Source: Acidobacteria bacterium RIFCSPLOWO2_12_FULL_66_21 (GTDB taxonomy: Bacteria; Acidobacteriota; Vicinamibacteria; Vicinamibacterales; 2-12-FULL-66-21). Taken from it: a stretch of DNA of 64,000 nucleotides. Shown one piece after another: positions 44,804 through 53,869 of the stretch (position 1 is the stretch's first letter; each line of letters starts with the position of its first letter). Both the position numbers and the translations under genes were made by a program. Below the pieces are notes generated by a model, which was given only the letters and a program-made list of their open reading frames with translations, did not search any database and was not told the DNA's origin. Where the stretch lies: assembly GCA_001767455.1 (NCBI GenBank), contig MELC01000091.1, positions 62,001 to 126,000 of the forward strand, in the 5' to 3' direction.

Positions 44804-45343
44804 ATGAACGACGATTTGTTGCTCGTCGGGCGCGTTGCGCGCGCGCACGGAAATCGCGGACAGGTGATCGTCAATCCCGAAAGCGACTTTCCGGAGTCGC
44901 GGTTCAAGACGGGCAACGTGCTGCTGGTCGGGAGCGCCGCGGCGCCAGAGCCCAGGGAAATCCGCGAGGTCAGGTTCCACCAGGGGCGTCCGATTGTGCT
45001 CCTGAGCGGCGTCGAGTCGATGAACGACGCCGACGCGCTCGCCGGCGCCGAGCTCTGGATGAAGGCCGCCGCGCTCGGGCCGCTGCCGCGGGACACGTTC
45101 TACCGCCACGACCTGACCGGATGCGAGGTTGAGGACGCGGAGGGCCGGCGCATCGGCCGCGTGACCGGCGTCGAGGGCACGCTCGATCGCAGCTACCTGC
45201 TGGTCGCGAGTCCGGGCAACGGGGAAGTGATGATTCCGCTCGTCGGCGACTTCTGCCGGCGCGTCGACATCGCCGCGCGGCGGATCGTGGTGGAGTTGCC
45301 CGAAGGGTTGTTGGAGTTGAATGGGCGGGAGAAGGAATTGTGA
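44804..45343 (+). CDS. rimM: Ribosome maturation factor RimM
   Basis: 179 residues. The N-terminal RimM domain ('VGRVARAHGNRGQVIVNPESDFP') and C-terminal PRC barrel ('FYRHDLTGCEVEDAEGRRIGRVTGV', 'VMIPLVGDFCRRVDIAARRIVV'). Helps 30S 3' domain assembly near S19. No ribosome binding site other than AGGGG inside the adjoining hairpin loop. Confidence 0.94.
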   Translation: MNDDLLLVGRVARAHGNRGQVIVNPESDFPESRFKTGNVLLVGSAAAPEPREIREVRFHQGRPIVLLSGVESMNDADALAGAELWMKAAALGPLPRDTFYRHDLTGCEVEDAEGRRIGRVTGVEGTLDRSYLLVASPGNGEVMIPLVGDFCRRVDIAARRIVVELPEGLLELNGREKEL

Positions 45344-45364
45344 GTTCTGAATTGTGAATTGAGA
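45338..45364. repeat. Short AT-rich heptamer array
   Basis: GAATTGTGA units over the rimM stop, matched by complementary TTCACAACTCACAACTC near 45499-45515. Between them (to 45533) no gene is seen. Confidence 0.5.
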
Positions 45365-45533
45365 GGCAACCGGCCGGGCGCATCCAAAGGGACGGTTCTA
45401 GCACATGACAGGATGCCCGAGTCGTCCGGCCGGGTGATGCCAGCACAGGAGGGTGCTGAAACCGTCCGCGGGATGATTCGAGCACGATGCCGATAATTCA
45501 CAACTCACAACTCGCAGTCTCCCGGTTCTTGCT

Positions 45534-46301
45534 GTGAAAATCGACATCGTCACGATCTTTCCGGGGATGGTCGGCGCGCCGCTCGCGGAAGGCATCGTGG
45601 GGCGGGCGATCGGCCGCGGTCTCGTGGACCTGCAGGTGCACGACCTGCGCGACTACACGACGGACCGGCACCGGGTGGTCGATGACATGCCGTTCGGCGG
45701 CGGGCCGGGGATGGTACTCAAGCCGGAGCCGCTGTTTCGCGCGGTGGACGAGATTCGCGCGCGGCGCGGCCAGCCGGACGCGATCGTGCTGACGTCCCCC
45801 GACGGGCGCCGTTTCACGCATCGCGACGCCGAGCGCCTGAGCGCGCTCGGGCACGTCGCGATCCTGTGCGGCCGGTACGAAGGGGTCGACGAGCGCGTTC
45901 GCCTGGCGCTGGCGACCGAGGCGTTGTCGATAGGCGACTACGTGGTGTCGGGGGGCGAGCTGCCCGCGCTGGTCATCGTCGACGCGATCGCGCGTCTGGT
46001 GCCCGGCGTCGTCGGCGACGACGAGTCGGTCGCGCGCGACACGTTCGCGCGAGGCTTGCTGGACTTTCCGCAGTACACGCGGCCGGCCGAGTTTCGCGGG
46101 ATGAGAGTGCCCGACGTGCTCCTGTCCGGGCATCACCGGGAAATCGAGCGATGGCGCCGCCGCGAGGCGCTGGCGCGGACACTGGAGCGACGCCCGGACT
46201 TGCTGGAGCAGCTCCAGCTTGACGACGACGACAAAGCGCTGCTGCAGGAACTGCGGCGCGAGCGCGAACGGAGCGGAGCGAGCGGCGAAGGGCGAGCGTA
46301 G
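45534..46301 (+). CDS. trmD: tRNA (guanine-N1)-methyltransferase TrmD
   Basis: 255-residue SPOUT methyltransferase making m1G37 in tRNA. '[11 protein letters not shown]', '[17 protein letters not shown]', '[12 protein letters not shown]' and '[20 protein letters not shown]' form the trefoil-knot AdoMet site. GTG start. The last residues (about '[14 protein letters not shown]') are encoded by the left part of a dispersed repeat, which extends the C-terminus. Confidence 0.96.
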   Translation: MKIDIVTIFPGMVGAPLAEGIVGRAIGRGLVDLQVHDLRDYTTDRHRVVDDMPFGGGPGMVLKPEPLFRAVDEIRARRGQPDAIVLTSPDGRRFTHRDAERLSALGHVAILCGRYEGVDERVRLALATEALSIGDYVVSGGELPALVIVDAIARLVPGVVGDDESVARDTFARGLLDFPQYTRPAEFRGMRVPDVLLSGHHREIERWRRREALARTLERRPDLLEQLQLDDDDKALLQELRRERERSGASGEGRA

Positions 46302-46336
46302 CGCAGTGAGCTAGGCGGGGTGCAGGGGTCCCCGCC
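46262..46336 (+). repeat. Dispersed element upstream of rplS
   Basis: The left part GAACGGAGCGGAGCGAGCGG overlaps the 3' end of trmD. Hairpin II has arms GGCGGGG (46314-46320) and CCCCGCC (46330-46336) around TGCAGGGGT, 13 nt before the rplS ATG, with GGAG in between. Confidence 0.75.
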
Positions 46337-46349
46337 GAAGGAGTAAAAG

Positions 46350-46706
46350 ATGACTGCCGTAGAGACCGTCGAGCGTGCAAACATGGTCGAGCGCCCGGCG
46401 ATCAAGCCCGGGGACACCGTTCGCGTTCACGTGAAGGTGCGTGAAGGCGACAAGGAGCGCATCCAGGTGTTCGAGGGCATGGTGATCGGGATGCACCGCG
46501 GCGGCGCGCGTGCGACCTTCACGGTCCGCAAGGTGTCGTTCGGGCAGGGGGTCGAGCGGATCTTCCCGTTGCACTCGCCGATCATCGACAAGATCGACGT
46601 GGTGCGCACCGCCCGTGTCCGCCGCGCGAAGCTGTACTTCCTGCGCGAACTCAAGGGCAAGGCCGCTCGTATGAAGGACGTCAGCCAGAAAAAGCAGACG
46701 GCCTAG
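46350..46706 (+). CDS. rplS: 50S ribosomal protein L19
   Basis: 118 residues. '[29 protein letters not shown]', '[21 protein letters not shown]' and '[18 protein letters not shown]' are diagnostic. Last ribosomal gene of the block; GGAG 8-11 nt upstream. Confidence 0.98.
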   Translation: MTAVETVERANMVERPAIKPGDTVRVHVKVREGDKERIQVFEGMVIGMHRGGARATFTVRKVSFGQGVERIFPLHSPIIDKIDVVRTARVRRAKLYFLRELKGKAARMKDVSQKKQTA

Positions 46707-46740
46707 GTTCGAGCCCGGCTCGATCGAGGGGGGACCCCAG

Positions 46741-47367
46741 ATGGTCCGGATCCGTGCGTTTCGTACCATCGAGAATGCCATCCGACGGATGGGGTTCGTG
46801 TACGTCGCCGGGGTGGACGAAGTCGGCCGGGGATGCCTCGCCGGGCCCGTCGTCGCGGCCGCCGTCATCCTGCACCCCGATCGGTATATTCCGCACGTCG
46901 GCGACTCGAAGACCGTGCCCGCGCTCGAGCGGGCGCGGCTGTACGACCGGATCGTCGCGTCGGCGGTGTCGTGGGGCGCCGCCGCCGCCGACCCGCAGGA
47001 AATCGACACCATCAACATCCACCAGGCCTCGCTCCGTGCCATGCAGCGCGCCATTCTCAGGCTGGCGCCGCTGCCCGATTTCGTCCTCGTCGACGCGTTC
47101 CGCGTCCCCGATCTCCCGATGGCACAGCGCGCCGTCGTCCACGGCGACGCCCGCTGCACCGCCATCGCGGCCGCCTCGATCGTCGCGAAGGTCACCCGCG
47201 ACCGGATGATGACCGAGCTGCACGGACGCGACCCTCGCTACGGTTTCGATCGCCACAAGGGATATGCGACGCGGGAGCATCTCGACGCGGTCGCGAAGTA
47301 CGGCTACTCCGAGATGCACCGCCGCTCGTTCCGCCCTCCGACCCTGTTTGATAGGATGGGCGGGTAG
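46741..47367 (+). CDS. rnhB: Ribonuclease HII
   Basis: 208 residues. Cleaves RNA in RNA-DNA hybrids and single ribonucleotides in DNA. Active-site acidic residues are visible in 'AGVDEVGRGCLAGPVVAAAV', 'VLVDAFRVPD' and 'GDARCTAIAAASIVAKVTRDRMM', with the C-terminal 'YGFDRHKGYATREHL'. GGGG precedes the ATG; a later in-frame ATG would shorten the N-terminus. Confidence 0.95.
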   Translation: MVRIRAFRTIENAIRRMGFVYVAGVDEVGRGCLAGPVVAAAVILHPDRYIPHVGDSKTVPALERARLYDRIVASAVSWGAAAADPQEIDTINIHQASLRAMQRAILRLAPLPDFVLVDAFRVPDLPMAQRAVVHGDARCTAIAAASIVAKVTRDRMMTELHGRDPRYGFDRHKGYATREHLDAVAKYGYSEMHRRSFRPPTLFDRMGG

Positions 47368-47372
47368 GACCC

Positions 47373-49295
47373 TTGGCCTTCGATCGCGAAGACACGCTCA
47401 AGAAAGCAGAGAAACTGCTGCGGCAGGGACGCCTCGACGGCGCCATCGCCGAATACCTGCGCGTGGTCGAGGACCAGCCGCGCGACTGGAACACGGCGAA
47501 CACGCTCGGCGATCTGTACGTCCGCGCCGGTCAGTCCGAAAAGGCCGTGGCGCAATACGCGCGCGTCGCGGAGCACCTTGTCAGCGACGGGTTCTATCCG
47601 AAGGCCGCGGCGCTCTACAAGAAGATCCTGAAGATTGCGCCCGACGACGAACCCGCGCAGCTCCAGTTGGCCGACCTGTCCGCGCGCCAGGGACTGCTCG
47701 CCGACGCGAAGTCGTATCTGACGACGGTCGGGAACCGCCGGCGGGCGCGCGGCGACGCGCGCGGGGCCGCCGAGATCGTCGTGCGGCTGGGCACCCTCGA
47801 CCCGGCGGATTTCGACGCCCGGCTCGCGGCGGCGCGCGTCGTCGAGGAGTCGGGCGACACCGACGGGGCCGCATCGCGGTACCGGCAGCTCTACGACGAC
47901 CTGCTGGAAAAGGGCAGGGAGCCCGAGGCGCTGAACGCGCTCGGCCACGCCGTGCGCCTGAACCCGGCGGATCGCGACGGCCGCGCGATTCTCGCCAGGG
48001 GCGCGCTCGCAGCCGGCGATATCGACACCGCGCGTCGCTATCTGGACCGCGACACGGCGGGCGACGATCCGACGCTGCTCGTCGCGCTCGTGGACATCGA
48101 ATTGCGCTCGGACCATCTTGACGCCGCGCGCGAACTCCTGCCGAAGCTGCTCGCCATCAACCGCGATCTCCGCCACGATATCGTCGAGCTCGGCTGGGCG
48201 CTCGGCGAGAGCAATCCGTCCGCGGCCTTCGTGTGCGTGGACGCCGCGGTGGACTCATCGCTGGCGGTGCCCGACTTCGACGACGCGGCGGGGATCCTCC
48301 AGGAGTTCGCGACCCGGCTGCCCGGACAGATCCCGGCGCTGCTGAAACTCGTCGAAGTATGTGTGGACGGCGGGCTCGAAGCGACGATGTACGAGGCGCA
48401 GGCGCAGCTTGCCGACGCGTACTTGTCGGCCGGCCAGGCGGCGGAGGCGCGGGTCATCGCCGAGGACCTGGTGGCCCGCGAGCCGTGGGAGCAGGCACAC
48501 ATCGAGCGGTTCCGGAGGGCGCTCGTGATGTTGCGCGTTCCCGAGCCCGACTCGGTGATTGCCGAGCGTCTGAGCGGACATTCGCCGTTCATGGCCACCG
48601 ATCCGTTCTCCGACGCGATGCCTCCGGACACGCAGTTGTTCGAGACCGCGCCGCCCGAGCCGGAGATCGCCGAGCCTGAGCCTGAGGCGGCGCCTCCCCA
48701 ATCATTCGAGGCGCCGCCGCTCCACGAGGAGATGCATGAGCCGGTGGAAGCACTGCCCACTCGCCCGCGCGGCGCAATGGAAATCGATCTGACGAGCGCG
48801 CTGGGCGAGCTGGAAGGCGCGTCGGCCACGCCGGTGCCGGCGCCACCGGCCCCTCGTGGAAACCTGGACGAGGTGTTCCGGGATTTCCGCAACGAAGTCT
48901 CGCGCCAGGGAGGCGCCGACCGCTCGGCGCAGCATCTCACGCTCGGCCGCACGTACCTCGAGATGGGGATGTTCGACGAAGCGGTGAAGTCGTTGAAGAC
49001 GGCCGCGCGATCGCCGCGCCAGCGCTTCGAGGCGGGCGTGCTGCTGGGACGCCTCTACCAGGAACGCGGCGACATGACGCACGCGATTGAATGGCTGGAA
49101 CGCGCCGCGGAAGTGCCGGCTCCCGACGCCGAAGAGGGCCGCGCGCTGTTGTACGACCTGGGCTGCATGCTCGAGACGGTCGGGGAGTGTGCGCGCGCGC
49201 TGGCGGTGTTTCTCGAGCTGCAGGCCGACGCCGGGGAGTACCGCGATGTCGCCGCCCGCGCCGATCGTCTGGCGCGCGTGCAGACCGGGGGCTGA
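47373..49295 (+). CDS. Large TPR protein
   Basis: 640 residues, mostly tetratricopeptide-like helical pairs: 'AEKLLRQGRLDGAIAEYLRVVEDQPRDWNTANTLGDLY', 'ADLSARQGLLADAKSYL', and 'LTLGRTYLEMGMFDEAVKSLKTAARSPRQRFEAGVLLGRLYQERGDMTHAIEWLERAAEV'. An acidic, Pro/Glu-rich linker separates N- and C-terminal TPR blocks (about 420-500). No signal peptide or membrane helix, so probably a cytoplasmic scaffold. TTG start. Partner unknown. Confidence 0.75.
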   Translation: MAFDREDTLKKAEKLLRQGRLDGAIAEYLRVVEDQPRDWNTANTLGDLYVRAGQSEKAVAQYARVAEHLVSDGFYPKAAALYKKILKIAPDDEPAQLQLADLSARQGLLADAKSYLTTVGNRRRARGDARGAAEIVVRLGTLDPADFDARLAAARVVEESGDTDGAASRYRQLYDDLLEKGREPEALNALGHAVRLNPADRDGRAILARGALAAGDIDTARRYLDRDTAGDDPTLLVALVDIELRSDHLDAARELLPKLLAINRDLRHDIVELGWALGESNPSAAFVCVDAAVDSSLAVPDFDDAAGILQEFATRLPGQIPALLKLVEVCVDGGLEATMYEAQAQLADAYLSAGQAAEARVIAEDLVAREPWEQAHIERFRRALVMLRVPEPDSVIAERLSGHSPFMATDPFSDAMPPDTQLFETAPPEPEIAEPEPEAAPPQSFEAPPLHEEMHEPVEALPTRPRGAMEIDLTSALGELEGASATPVPAPPAPRGNLDEVFRDFRNEVSRQGGADRSAQHLTLGRTYLEMGMFDEAVKSLKTAARSPRQRFEAGVLLGRLYQERGDMTHAIEWLERAAEVPAPDAEEGRALLYDLGCMLETVGECARALAVFLELQADAGEYRDVAARADRLARVQTGG

Positions 49296-49303
49296 TCATC
49301 ACA

Positions 49304-49546
49304 GTGATCACCCGTCTGCTGCTCGCGGCGTACTTCCTGGAGGCCGGTCTCGTGCTGATAGTCGCGCCGTGGTCCTCCTTCTGGGAGCACAATTTCTTCC
49401 TGACGCGCCTGCCCGGCCTGGCGCGCATCCTCTCCAGCCCGTTCGTGCGCGGGGGCATCTCGGGGATCGGCGCCATCACCGCGCTGGCGGGCCTCGCCGA
49501 GCTGGGCGGCCTGTTCGCGTCGCGCGGCGCGAAGGCCAGGCGCTGA
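49304..49546 (+). CDS. Small two-helix membrane protein
   Basis: 80 residues with two membrane segments ('LLLAAYFLEAGLVLIVAPW' and 'GISGIGAITALAGLAELGGLF'). GTG start at 49304; the frame is open upstream without membrane character. No family recognised. It sits 4 bp before thiE. Confidence 0.6.
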   Translation: MITRLLLAAYFLEAGLVLIVAPWSSFWEHNFFLTRLPGLARILSSPFVRGGISGIGAITALAGLAELGGLFASRGAKARR

Positions 49547-49550
49547 GGTC

Positions 49551-50183
49551 GTGTCGCCTCTGTGCCGGCCGGTCATCTGCCTGGTCACCGGCCGCTCATC
49601 GGACATGGCGGCCACCATCGCCCTCGTCACCACCGCAGTCAAGGCCGGCATCGATCTCGTGCAGATTCGCGAGCGGGACCTGGACGACCGATCGCGTCTG
49701 GCGCTGACACGAGCGGCCGTGGACGCGGCACGCGGGAGCCGCGCGCGCATCCTCGTGAACGAGCGTCTCGACATCGCGTTGGCCGCCGGCGCGGACGGCG
49801 TCCACCTTCGCGGCGATTCGGTCGCGGCGTCCAGCGTGCGCCGCCATGGTCCGCCCGGCTTCATCATCGGCCGATCGGTTCACTCTCGCGACGAAGCCGT
49901 GGCGGCGGAGCGCGAGGGCGGATGCGATTACCTGATCTTCGGCACCGTCTTTTCCACCACGAGCAAGCCCGAAGGGCACCCGTCGCTCGGTACGGGCGCC
50001 CTGAAAGAGGTCTGCGCCCGCGTCCGGCTGCCGGTGCTCGCAATCGGCGGCATCTCCGTGGACCGCGCGCCTGACGTCGCCGCGGCGGGCGCGGCGGGGA
50101 TCGCTGCCATCTCGCTGTTTACCGCGGCGGAAGGCGTGAGGTCGACGATCGAGGCACTGCGCCGCGCGTTTGACACTCAATGA
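49551..50183 (+). CDS. thiE: Thiamine-phosphate synthase ThiE
   Basis: 210-residue TIM barrel. Couples HMP-PP and thiazole phosphate. Motifs 'GIDLVQIRERDLDDR', 'ILVNERLDIALAAGADGVHL', 'IGRSVHSRDEA', 'GCDYLIFGTVFSTTSKPEG', 'LPVLAIGGI'. TenI-like members are also possible. GTG start. No TPP riboswitch or thi operon nearby. Confidence 0.88.
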   Translation: MSPLCRPVICLVTGRSSDMAATIALVTTAVKAGIDLVQIRERDLDDRSRLALTRAAVDAARGSRARILVNERLDIALAAGADGVHLRGDSVAASSVRRHGPPGFIIGRSVHSRDEAVAAEREGGCDYLIFGTVFSTTSKPEGHPSLGTGALKEVCARVRLPVLAIGGISVDRAPDVAAAGAAGIAAISLFTAAEGVRSTIEALRRAFDTQ

Positions 50184-50202
50184 TGAGGTTGTCTAAAGTG
50201 CA

Positions 50203-50291
50203 CGAGTCGATAGTCGATAGTCGATAGTCAAAGTCACAGTCAAAGTCACAGTCAAAGCCCGAGTCAAAGTCCGAGTCAAAGTCCAAGTCAC
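50203..50291. repeat. Hexamer/heptamer array (GTCGATA, AGTCAA/AGTCAC)
   Basis: GTCGATA x3 (7 bp) followed by AGTCAA/AGTCAC/AGTCCG units of 6 bp. It fills the gap before the RodZ-like gene. Confidence 0.85.
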
Positions 50292-51089
50292 ATGCCCATG
50301 GCTGATTTCGGGAGCAAGCTGCGCGAGGCGCGCGAGCGCCGCGGCATCTCGCTGCGGCAGATTGCCGACAGCACCAAGATCGCGGCGTCCGCTCTCGAAG
50401 CGCTCGAGCGCAACGATGTCTCCAAGCTGCCAGGCGGCATCTTCAGCCGGGCGTTCGTGCGGTCGTACGCGACGGCCGTCGGCCTCGATCCGGAGCTGAT
50501 GGTCAAAGAATTCCTCGAGCGGTTCCAGGCGGAACCCGCGGCCGCCGTGCCGAAACCGGCGGCGATTACCGAGGAGGAGAGCAACTTCGAGAGCCAGCAG
50601 CGCATGGCGGCCGTCGTGCTGACGATCGTGCTGATCAGCCTTCCCATCGCTGCCGCCATCCTGTATTTTTCCTTGCGCGCACGCCGGGTCGAGGGCATTC
50701 CGGCCGCGGCGCCCGTGATCCAGGAGGGCGCCCGCGCGACGGTTCCGCCGGCGCCGGCGCCCGAGCCGGTGGTCTCGGTCCCCGCGAGTGCTGCCGCCAC
50801 CGGGGCTTCGGACTCCGCGACCTCGCCTCAGGTGATGATCGTGGAGCTGCACCCGACGGGTGTGTGCTGGATCAGCGTCACGGTGGACGGGGCGCGCGTG
50901 CTCGCCCGCGTCATGCAGCCGGGCGAGAAGACGACACTCCGGGTGAGCCAGGCCGCGGTGATCGAGGTCGGCGACGCCGGCGCGTTCGCGTTCTCCATCG
51001 ACGGCAAGCCCGCCCGGCCGCTGGGCGGGTCCGGCGAGGTGAAGACGGTCCGTATCACCCGGGAAACCGCCGGCCAGTTCCTTCGATGA
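50292..51089 (+). CDS. RodZ-like helix-turn-helix membrane protein
   Basis: 265 residues. Cytoplasmic N-terminal HTH_25 ('FGSKLREARERRGISLRQIADSTKIAASALEALERND'), one membrane helix ('AAVVLTIVLISLPIAAAILYF') and a C-terminal periplasmic DUF4115-like beta domain ('PTGVCWISVTVDGARVLARVMQPGEKTTLRVSQAAVIEVGDAGAF'). The layout is that of RodZ, which links MreB to cell-wall elongation. mreB is not in the window. ATG 50292 or 50298. Confidence 0.88.
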   Translation: MPMADFGSKLREARERRGISLRQIADSTKIAASALEALERNDVSKLPGGIFSRAFVRSYATAVGLDPELMVKEFLERFQAEPAAAVPKPAAITEEESNFESQQRMAAVVLTIVLISLPIAAAILYFSLRARRVEGIPAAAPVIQEGARATVPPAPAPEPVVSVPASAAATGASDSATSPQVMIVELHPTGVCWISVTVDGARVLARVMQPGEKTTLRVSQAAVIEVGDAGAFAFSIDGKPARPLGGSGEVKTVRITRETAGQFLR

Positions 51090-51091
51090 TG

Positions 51092-51149
51092 CGGCCGGAA
51101 CGGAGCGAGAGCGAGTGGAGGCGCCAGGCGGGGTGCAGGGGGCCCCGCC
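51092..51149 (+). repeat. Dispersed element upstream of the 51159 gene
   Basis: GGAACGGAGCGAGAGCGAGTGG followed by hairpin II with arms GGCGGGG (51127-51133) and CCCCGCC (51143-51149) around TGCAGGGGG, 9 nt before the ATG at 51159. Confidence 0.75.
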
Positions 51150-51158
51150 GATACAAAA

Positions 51159-51923
51159 ATGGACTGCGGCTTCCGGTCGCCCCTGATTGACTTCTTCCGG
51201 CGGGGAGAGGTGGCGCGCGACGTGCGGCTGCTGGCCGCGCAGGGCGCGCTCGCGCCGCGCGCGCACGAGCAGCTCGCGCTGCTCATCCTGCTCTCCGACG
51301 ATCCCGATCCGCTGATTGCCGTGAGCGCGTCGGCCACGCTCGACTCGCTGCCCGTCGAGCCGCTCCGGGCCTTCCTGGCGCGCTCGGACGTGCCGGCCGA
51401 GATGCGCGCCTTCTTCGCGGCGCGTGGCGTGACGGCCAGCGCGACGCCGGCGGGCGATGCCGACCTGCCGCTCGTGGACGCCGATCAGGCGCCGGAACCG
51501 GAGGAGGAAGACGACGGCAAGGCGGATCCGCAAATCCTCTCGTCGCTGCCGATCATCGAGCGGATGAAGCTCGCCATGAAGGGCACGCGCGCGCAGCGCG
51601 CGCAACTCATCCGGGATTCGAACAAGCTGGTGGCCGCCGCGGTGCTGAGCAGTCCGAAGCTCACCGAGGTCGAGGTCGAGTCGTTCGCGCGGATGGCCAA
51701 CGTATCGGAGGAGACCCTCCGGACGATTGCGACCAACCGCTCGTGGGTGAAGAACTACGGGGTCGTCGCGGGGCTCACGAAGAACCCGAAGACGCCGGTC
51801 GCGCTCGCGATGAGATTCCTGCAGCGGCTCAACGAACGCGATCTGAAGACACTGTCCATCGACCGGAACGTGCCCGAACCGGTGCGCATCGCCGCCCGGA
51901 AGTACATCCTGAAGCAGCTCTGA
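51159..51923 (+). CDS. Uncharacterised soluble protein
   Basis: 254 residues. No known motif. An N-terminal helical part ('DFFRRGEVARDVRLLAAQGALAPRAHEQLALLILLSDDPDPLIAV') resembles HEAT-like repeats, a short acidic linker ('PEPEEEDDGK') follows, then a conserved-looking C-terminal helical part ('RMKLAMKGTRAQRAQLIRDSNKLVAAAVLSSPKL'). No signal peptide. Its stop is 3 bp from the convergent small gene. Function unknown. Confidence 0.6.
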   Translation: MDCGFRSPLIDFFRRGEVARDVRLLAAQGALAPRAHEQLALLILLSDDPDPLIAVSASATLDSLPVEPLRAFLARSDVPAEMRAFFAARGVTASATPAGDADLPLVDADQAPEPEEEDDGKADPQILSSLPIIERMKLAMKGTRAQRAQLIRDSNKLVAAAVLSSPKLTEVEVESFARMANVSEETLRTIATNRSWVKNYGVVAGLTKNPKTPVALAMRFLQRLNERDLKTLSIDRNVPEPVRIAARKYILKQL

Positions 51924-51926
51924 CGA

Positions 51927-52148
51927 TCATTCGGACCCGCGGCGAGGCCCCTTGCCGCGCTTGAACTCCTTCCGCATCTCCGCCAGCCCCTCCATGTACA
52001 CCGTGGCGCGGGGGCGCTCGTCCTGTGGCATCGCCTTCAGAAGATCGACGGCCGTGTCGAAATCGCGATCGATGGTCGCGCGGCTCGTCTTGTAGTAGAG
52101 GGCCTTGATGCGTGCAAGCAGATCGGCGGGCGAGGGCGTGCCGTTCAT
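51927..52148 (-). CDS. Small hypothetical protein coupled to polX
   Basis: 73 residues, charged. 'PADLLARIKALYYKTSRATIDRDFDTAVDLLKAMPQDERPRATVYMEGLAEMRKEFKRG'. No known family. It begins inside the polX stop (ATGA), so it is cotranslated. Possible PolX accessory by context only. Confidence 0.6.
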   Translation of the reverse strand: MNGTPSPADLLARIKALYYKTSRATIDRDFDTAVDLLKAMPQDERPRATVYMEGLAEMRKEFKRGKGPRRGSE

Positions 52149-53869
52149 GATCGCTTCCTGTTGCGGCGCAGGCCCGCGAGGAGTTCATCCACCGGGCGCG
52201 TGTTGAGGACGTCGCCCGGCTCGAGCCAGGCTCGCCGCGCCACGCCGGTCCCCCAGCGGATCGCGTCGAGCGCCGCCGGCGAGTGCGCATCGGAGTCAAT
52301 CACCAGCCTGGCCCCGAGATCCTTCGCGAGCCTCGCGTGGTGGTCGTCGAGGTCCAGCCGATCGATCTGGCTGTTGATCTCGAGCGCGACCCCCGCGGCC
52401 GCCGCGGCGGTGAACACGCGTGTGACGTCGAACCGATAGCCGTCACGTTTCAGGAGAAGACGGCCGGTCGGATGCGCGAGGACGTCGACCCAGGGACAGG
52501 CAATCGCCCGCAGCAGCCGGTCCGTCATCTGCGCCTCGTCCTGGCTGAACGCCGAGTGGACGGAGGCAACCACGATATCGAGCTCGGCGAGACAGTCCTC
52601 CGACAGGTCCATCGACCCGTCGGGCCGGATGTCGCACTCGATGCCCGCCAGGACGCGAAACCCCTCGAGCCGGCCGTTCAAGGCGCGCACGCGACGGGCA
52701 TGGTCGAGCGCGCCCTGTTCGTCGAGGCCGTTGGCCATCGCCAGGGCCTTGCTGTGGTCCGTGACGGCGATGTACTCCAGCCCCGCGCTTCGGGCGGCGA
52801 GCGCCATCGCCTCCGCGTCGGCGTGGCCATCGGTCGCGGTCGTGTGCATGTGCAGGTCGCCGCGGAGGTCCGGCGCCTGGACGAGGCGCGGGAGCCGGCC
52901 CGCCTCCGCCGCCGCAATCTCGCCGCGGTTCTCGCGCAATTCCGGCGGAACCAGCGCCAGGCCCAGCGCCTCGTAGATCTCTTCTTCCGTGGCGCCGCCG
53001 ATCTTCGCGTCGTCCGCCAAGCGGTACAGGCCGTACTCGTTCAGCTTCAGGCCGCGCTGGAGCGCGCGGTCGCGGAGCGCGATGTTGTGCGCCTTGGACC
53101 CTGTGAAGTACTGCTTGGCGGCGCCGGCGCTCTCCCGGGGGACCAGCCGGAGGTCCGCCTGAAAGCCGCCGCGGATGAGGACGCTCGATTTCGTTTCGCC
53201 ACGCGCGAGGACGCGCTCCACGAGGCGATAGCCGATGAACGTCTGCATCAAGGCCGCGGGTCCGCCCGCCGCGAGGATGTCGAGGTCGCCGCAGGTGTCG
53301 CATCCGCGCCGCAGGCTGCCGACCATCGAGATGTCCGCATCGGGCGCGGCGGCGCGGAGTTCGGCGACGAGCGCCGCCGCCTCATCGTACGCTTCGGCGA
53401 CAAGACGACGGCCCGTGAACCGCCGACGTTCTTCGAGCGCTTTGAGAATGAGCGCTTCTTTCTTCGCGCCCATCCCCTTGAGGGAGCGGATGCGGCCCTC
53501 GCGCGCGGCGCGCTCCAGATCGTCGAGCGACCGGATATCGAGCCCGCGGTAGAGCAGGGCGACGGTCTTCGGTCCCACTCCCTGGAGGTGCAGCAGATCG
53601 AGGATCGTGGGAGGAAACTCCTGCAACAGGTCCTGGTAAAAGCGGCAGGCACCGGTCTCGACCAGTTCTCCGAGCTTGGCCGCGAGGTCCTTGCCGATGC
53701 CGGGGATCTCGAGGCGCTCGGCCGGCGTCAGGCTCGCGGCCGGACCGGCCAGATGGCCGATCGTGTCCGCGGCGCTGCGGTACGCGCGCACCTTGAATGG
53801 GTTCTCGTTCTTGATCTCGAGAAGATCGCCGATATCGGCGAACACGCGCGCGATGGCGAGGTTATCCAC
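52145..53869 (-). CDS. polX: DNA polymerase/3'-5' exonuclease PolX
   Basis: 574 residues. HhH motifs ('[15 protein letters not shown]', '[16 protein letters not shown]'), family-X nucleotidyltransferase with '[18 protein letters not shown]' (catalytic DLD), and a C-terminal PHP exonuclease ('[19 protein letters not shown]', '[14 protein letters not shown]', '[16 protein letters not shown]'). Bacterial PolX fills short gaps in base-excision repair. Overlaps the GHMP kinase by 8 bp. Confidence 0.94.
   Translation of the reverse strand: MDNLAIARVFADIGDLLEIKNENPFKVRAYRSAADTIGHLAGPAASLTPAERLEIPGIGKDLAAKLGELVETGACRFYQDLLQEFPPTILDLLHLQGVGPKTVALLYRGLDIRSLDDLERAAREGRIRSLKGMGAKKEALILKALEERRRFTGRRLVAEAYDEAAALVAELRAAAPDADISMVGSLRRGCDTCGDLDILAAGGPAALMQTFIGYRLVERVLARGETKSSVLIRGGFQADLRLVPRESAGAAKQYFTGSKAHNIALRDRALQRGLKLNEYGLYRLADDAKIGGATEEEIYEALGLALVPPELRENRGEIAAAEAGRLPRLVQAPDLRGDLHMHTTATDGHADAEAMALAARSAGLEYIAVTDHSKALAMANGLDEQGALDHARRVRALNGRLEGFRVLAGIECDIRPDGSMDLSEDCLAELDIVVASVHSAFSQDEAQMTDRLLRAIACPWVDVLAHPTGRLLLKRDGYRFDVTRVFTAAAAAGVALEINSQIDRLDLDDHHARLAKDLGARLVIDSDAHSPAALDAIRWGTGVARRAWLEPGDVLNTRPVDELLAGLRRNRKRS

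Noticed and set aside
44722-45132. Open frame starting at the duplicated ATATGAGCG before rimM
   Set aside because: It starts in the tandem repeat, then runs in the wrong frame through rimM with Arg-rich composition.
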